Positions 63,334-64,000 of a DNA stretch of 64,000 bases are shown here, piece by piece. The stretch is from Streptomyces kanamyceticus (GTDB taxonomy: Bacteria; Actinomycetota; Actinomycetes; Streptomycetales; Streptomycetaceae). Position numbers and translations under genes: made by a program. Under the pieces are notes generated by a model that worked only from the letters and a program-made list of their open reading frames with translations, searched no databases and was not told the DNA's origin. The stretch is from NCBI RefSeq assembly GCF_008704495.1, contig NZ_CP023699.1, positions 62,001 through 126,000 on the forward strand, written 5' to 3'. Within the stretch, counting starts at the first letter, position 1; every line of letters starts with the position of its first letter.

Positions 63334-64000
63334 GTGTCCGAACCGGCTGTTTCACTCACTCCTCCTTCGACTGCCGACGGCGGTGGGGAGTTGTTCTCCT
63401 GGCTGCGGAGGATGCGTGCCGAATTCCCAGTGGTGCAGGGCAGTAATGGCAGCTGGCACGTGTTCAGGTACACCGATGTGCAGCATGTCCTGACCGAGTA
63501 CGCGGATTATTCGTCCGACCCGACGGCCATCTCCCCGAAGGCGGCCGAGGTGGCCAAGGGCGACCTCGCGCAGATAGACCCGCCCATGCACCACCATCTG
63601 CGGCGTCAGATCAGCCGCGTCTTCACGCCGCGAACGGTCGCCGAACTGGAGCCGCGCATCCTGGAGATCGGCGAGGAACTGCTCGATGCGGCGGGCGACG
63701 CGGGCGAACTGGACCTGGTCCGGCAGTTGACGCATCCGCTGCCGGTCATCGTGATCGCCGAGTTGCTCGGGGTGCCGGTCGAGGATCGTCCGGTGTTCCG
63801 GCACTGGGCGGACCGGATCATCGCGGCGAAGATCGCGGGCATCGACGACCCCGAGACGTACGAACGCCTACGGTCGGCGATCGAGGAGATGGACTACTAC
63901 CTGGAGGGAATGCTCGAGGAGCGCCGCGCCCGACCGGGGAACGACCTGCTCAGCAAGATGGTGAGCAGTGAGGTCGACGGTGAACGCATCACCGGCGCGG
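63334..64000 (+). CDS. Cytochrome P450, partial
   Basis: Bacterial class I P450 (CYP107-like), first 222 residues only; the heme-cysteine loop and most of the I-helix lie beyond the window. The start is GTG 63334 with GGGAG upstream. Seen: VSEPAVSLTPPS, the early beta-sheet segment WHVFRYTDVQHVLTEYADYS, the C-helix motif DPPMHHHLRRQISRVFTPR and the segment LTHPLPVIVIAELLGVP, all typical positions. The protein would act with a separate ferredoxin and reductase, none of which is present here. It is divergent from PKS1 and shares its control region, so a role in tailoring the same product by hydroxylation is the natural inference. Position of oxidation cannot be read. Confidence 0.93.
   Translation, partial: MSEPAVSLTPPSTADGGGELFSWLRRMRAEFPVVQGSNGSWHVFRYTDVQHVLTEYADYSSDPTAISPKAAEVAKGDLAQIDPPMHHHLRRQISRVFTPRTVAELEPRILEIGEELLDAAGDAGELDLVRQLTHPLPVIVIAELLGVPVEDRPVFRHWADRIIAAKIAGIDDPETYERLRSAIEEMDYYLEGMLEERRARPGNDLLSKMVSSEVDGERITGA

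Overview
The window is high-GC actinomycete DNA, most probably Streptomyces. Codon use is strongly G/C-ending, start codons include GTG and TTG, genes overlap by ATGA, and almost the whole window is one type I modular polyketide synthase (PKS) assembly line. No taxonomic marker gene is present, so the genus is an inference.

Layout, left to right. 1-685: start of a DHA2-type MFS exporter that runs off the left edge. 682-1242: GbsR/MarR-type regulator. 1243-1374: operator-like repeats and a terminator hairpin. 1375-2790: flavin epoxidase of the MonCI (polyether) type. 2841-3618: type II thioesterase, frameshifted twice as sequenced. 3615-63015: seven PKS genes, all on the minus strand, with transcription and biosynthetic order both running right to left. 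63016-63333: divergent control region. 63334 to the end: cytochrome P450 on the plus strand, cut by the right edge.

The PKS genes read as one colinear line: PKS1 (KSQ loading module, modules 1 and 2), PKS2 (modules 3, 4 and 5), then PKS3 to PKS7 with one module each (6 to 10). PKS7 ends in a thioesterase. AT motifs predict a propionyl starter (decarboxylated methylmalonate), ethylmalonate in modules 1, 5 and 9, malonate in module 10 and methylmalonate elsewhere. Gaps between genes are under 100 nt or are overlaps, so the line plus thioesterase and epoxidase probably form one operon ending at the hairpin at 1328-1356.

Read chemically, modules 1 and 3 make two trisubstituted alkenes spaced four carbons apart, module 5 supplies a hydroxyl (the only A-type KR), and module 6 should leave a ketone because both its KR and DH catalytic residues are replaced. 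With a MonCI-like epoxidase this is polyether ionophore logic: two epoxides opened in cascade to two linked tetrahydrofurans, with a beta-keto acid end able to form a hemiketal. The outline resembles the lysocellin/ferensimycin polyethers as I remember them, but I could not compare sequences.

Two cautions. Nine single-base indels, all in short G/C runs, break four genes (thioesterase, PKS7, PKS2, PKS1). The protein reading resumes exactly across each, so I treat them as probable sequence errors and annotate whole genes. Second, modules 1-4 and several AT domains share near-identical DNA blocks, so both real recombination and assembly collapse are possible there.
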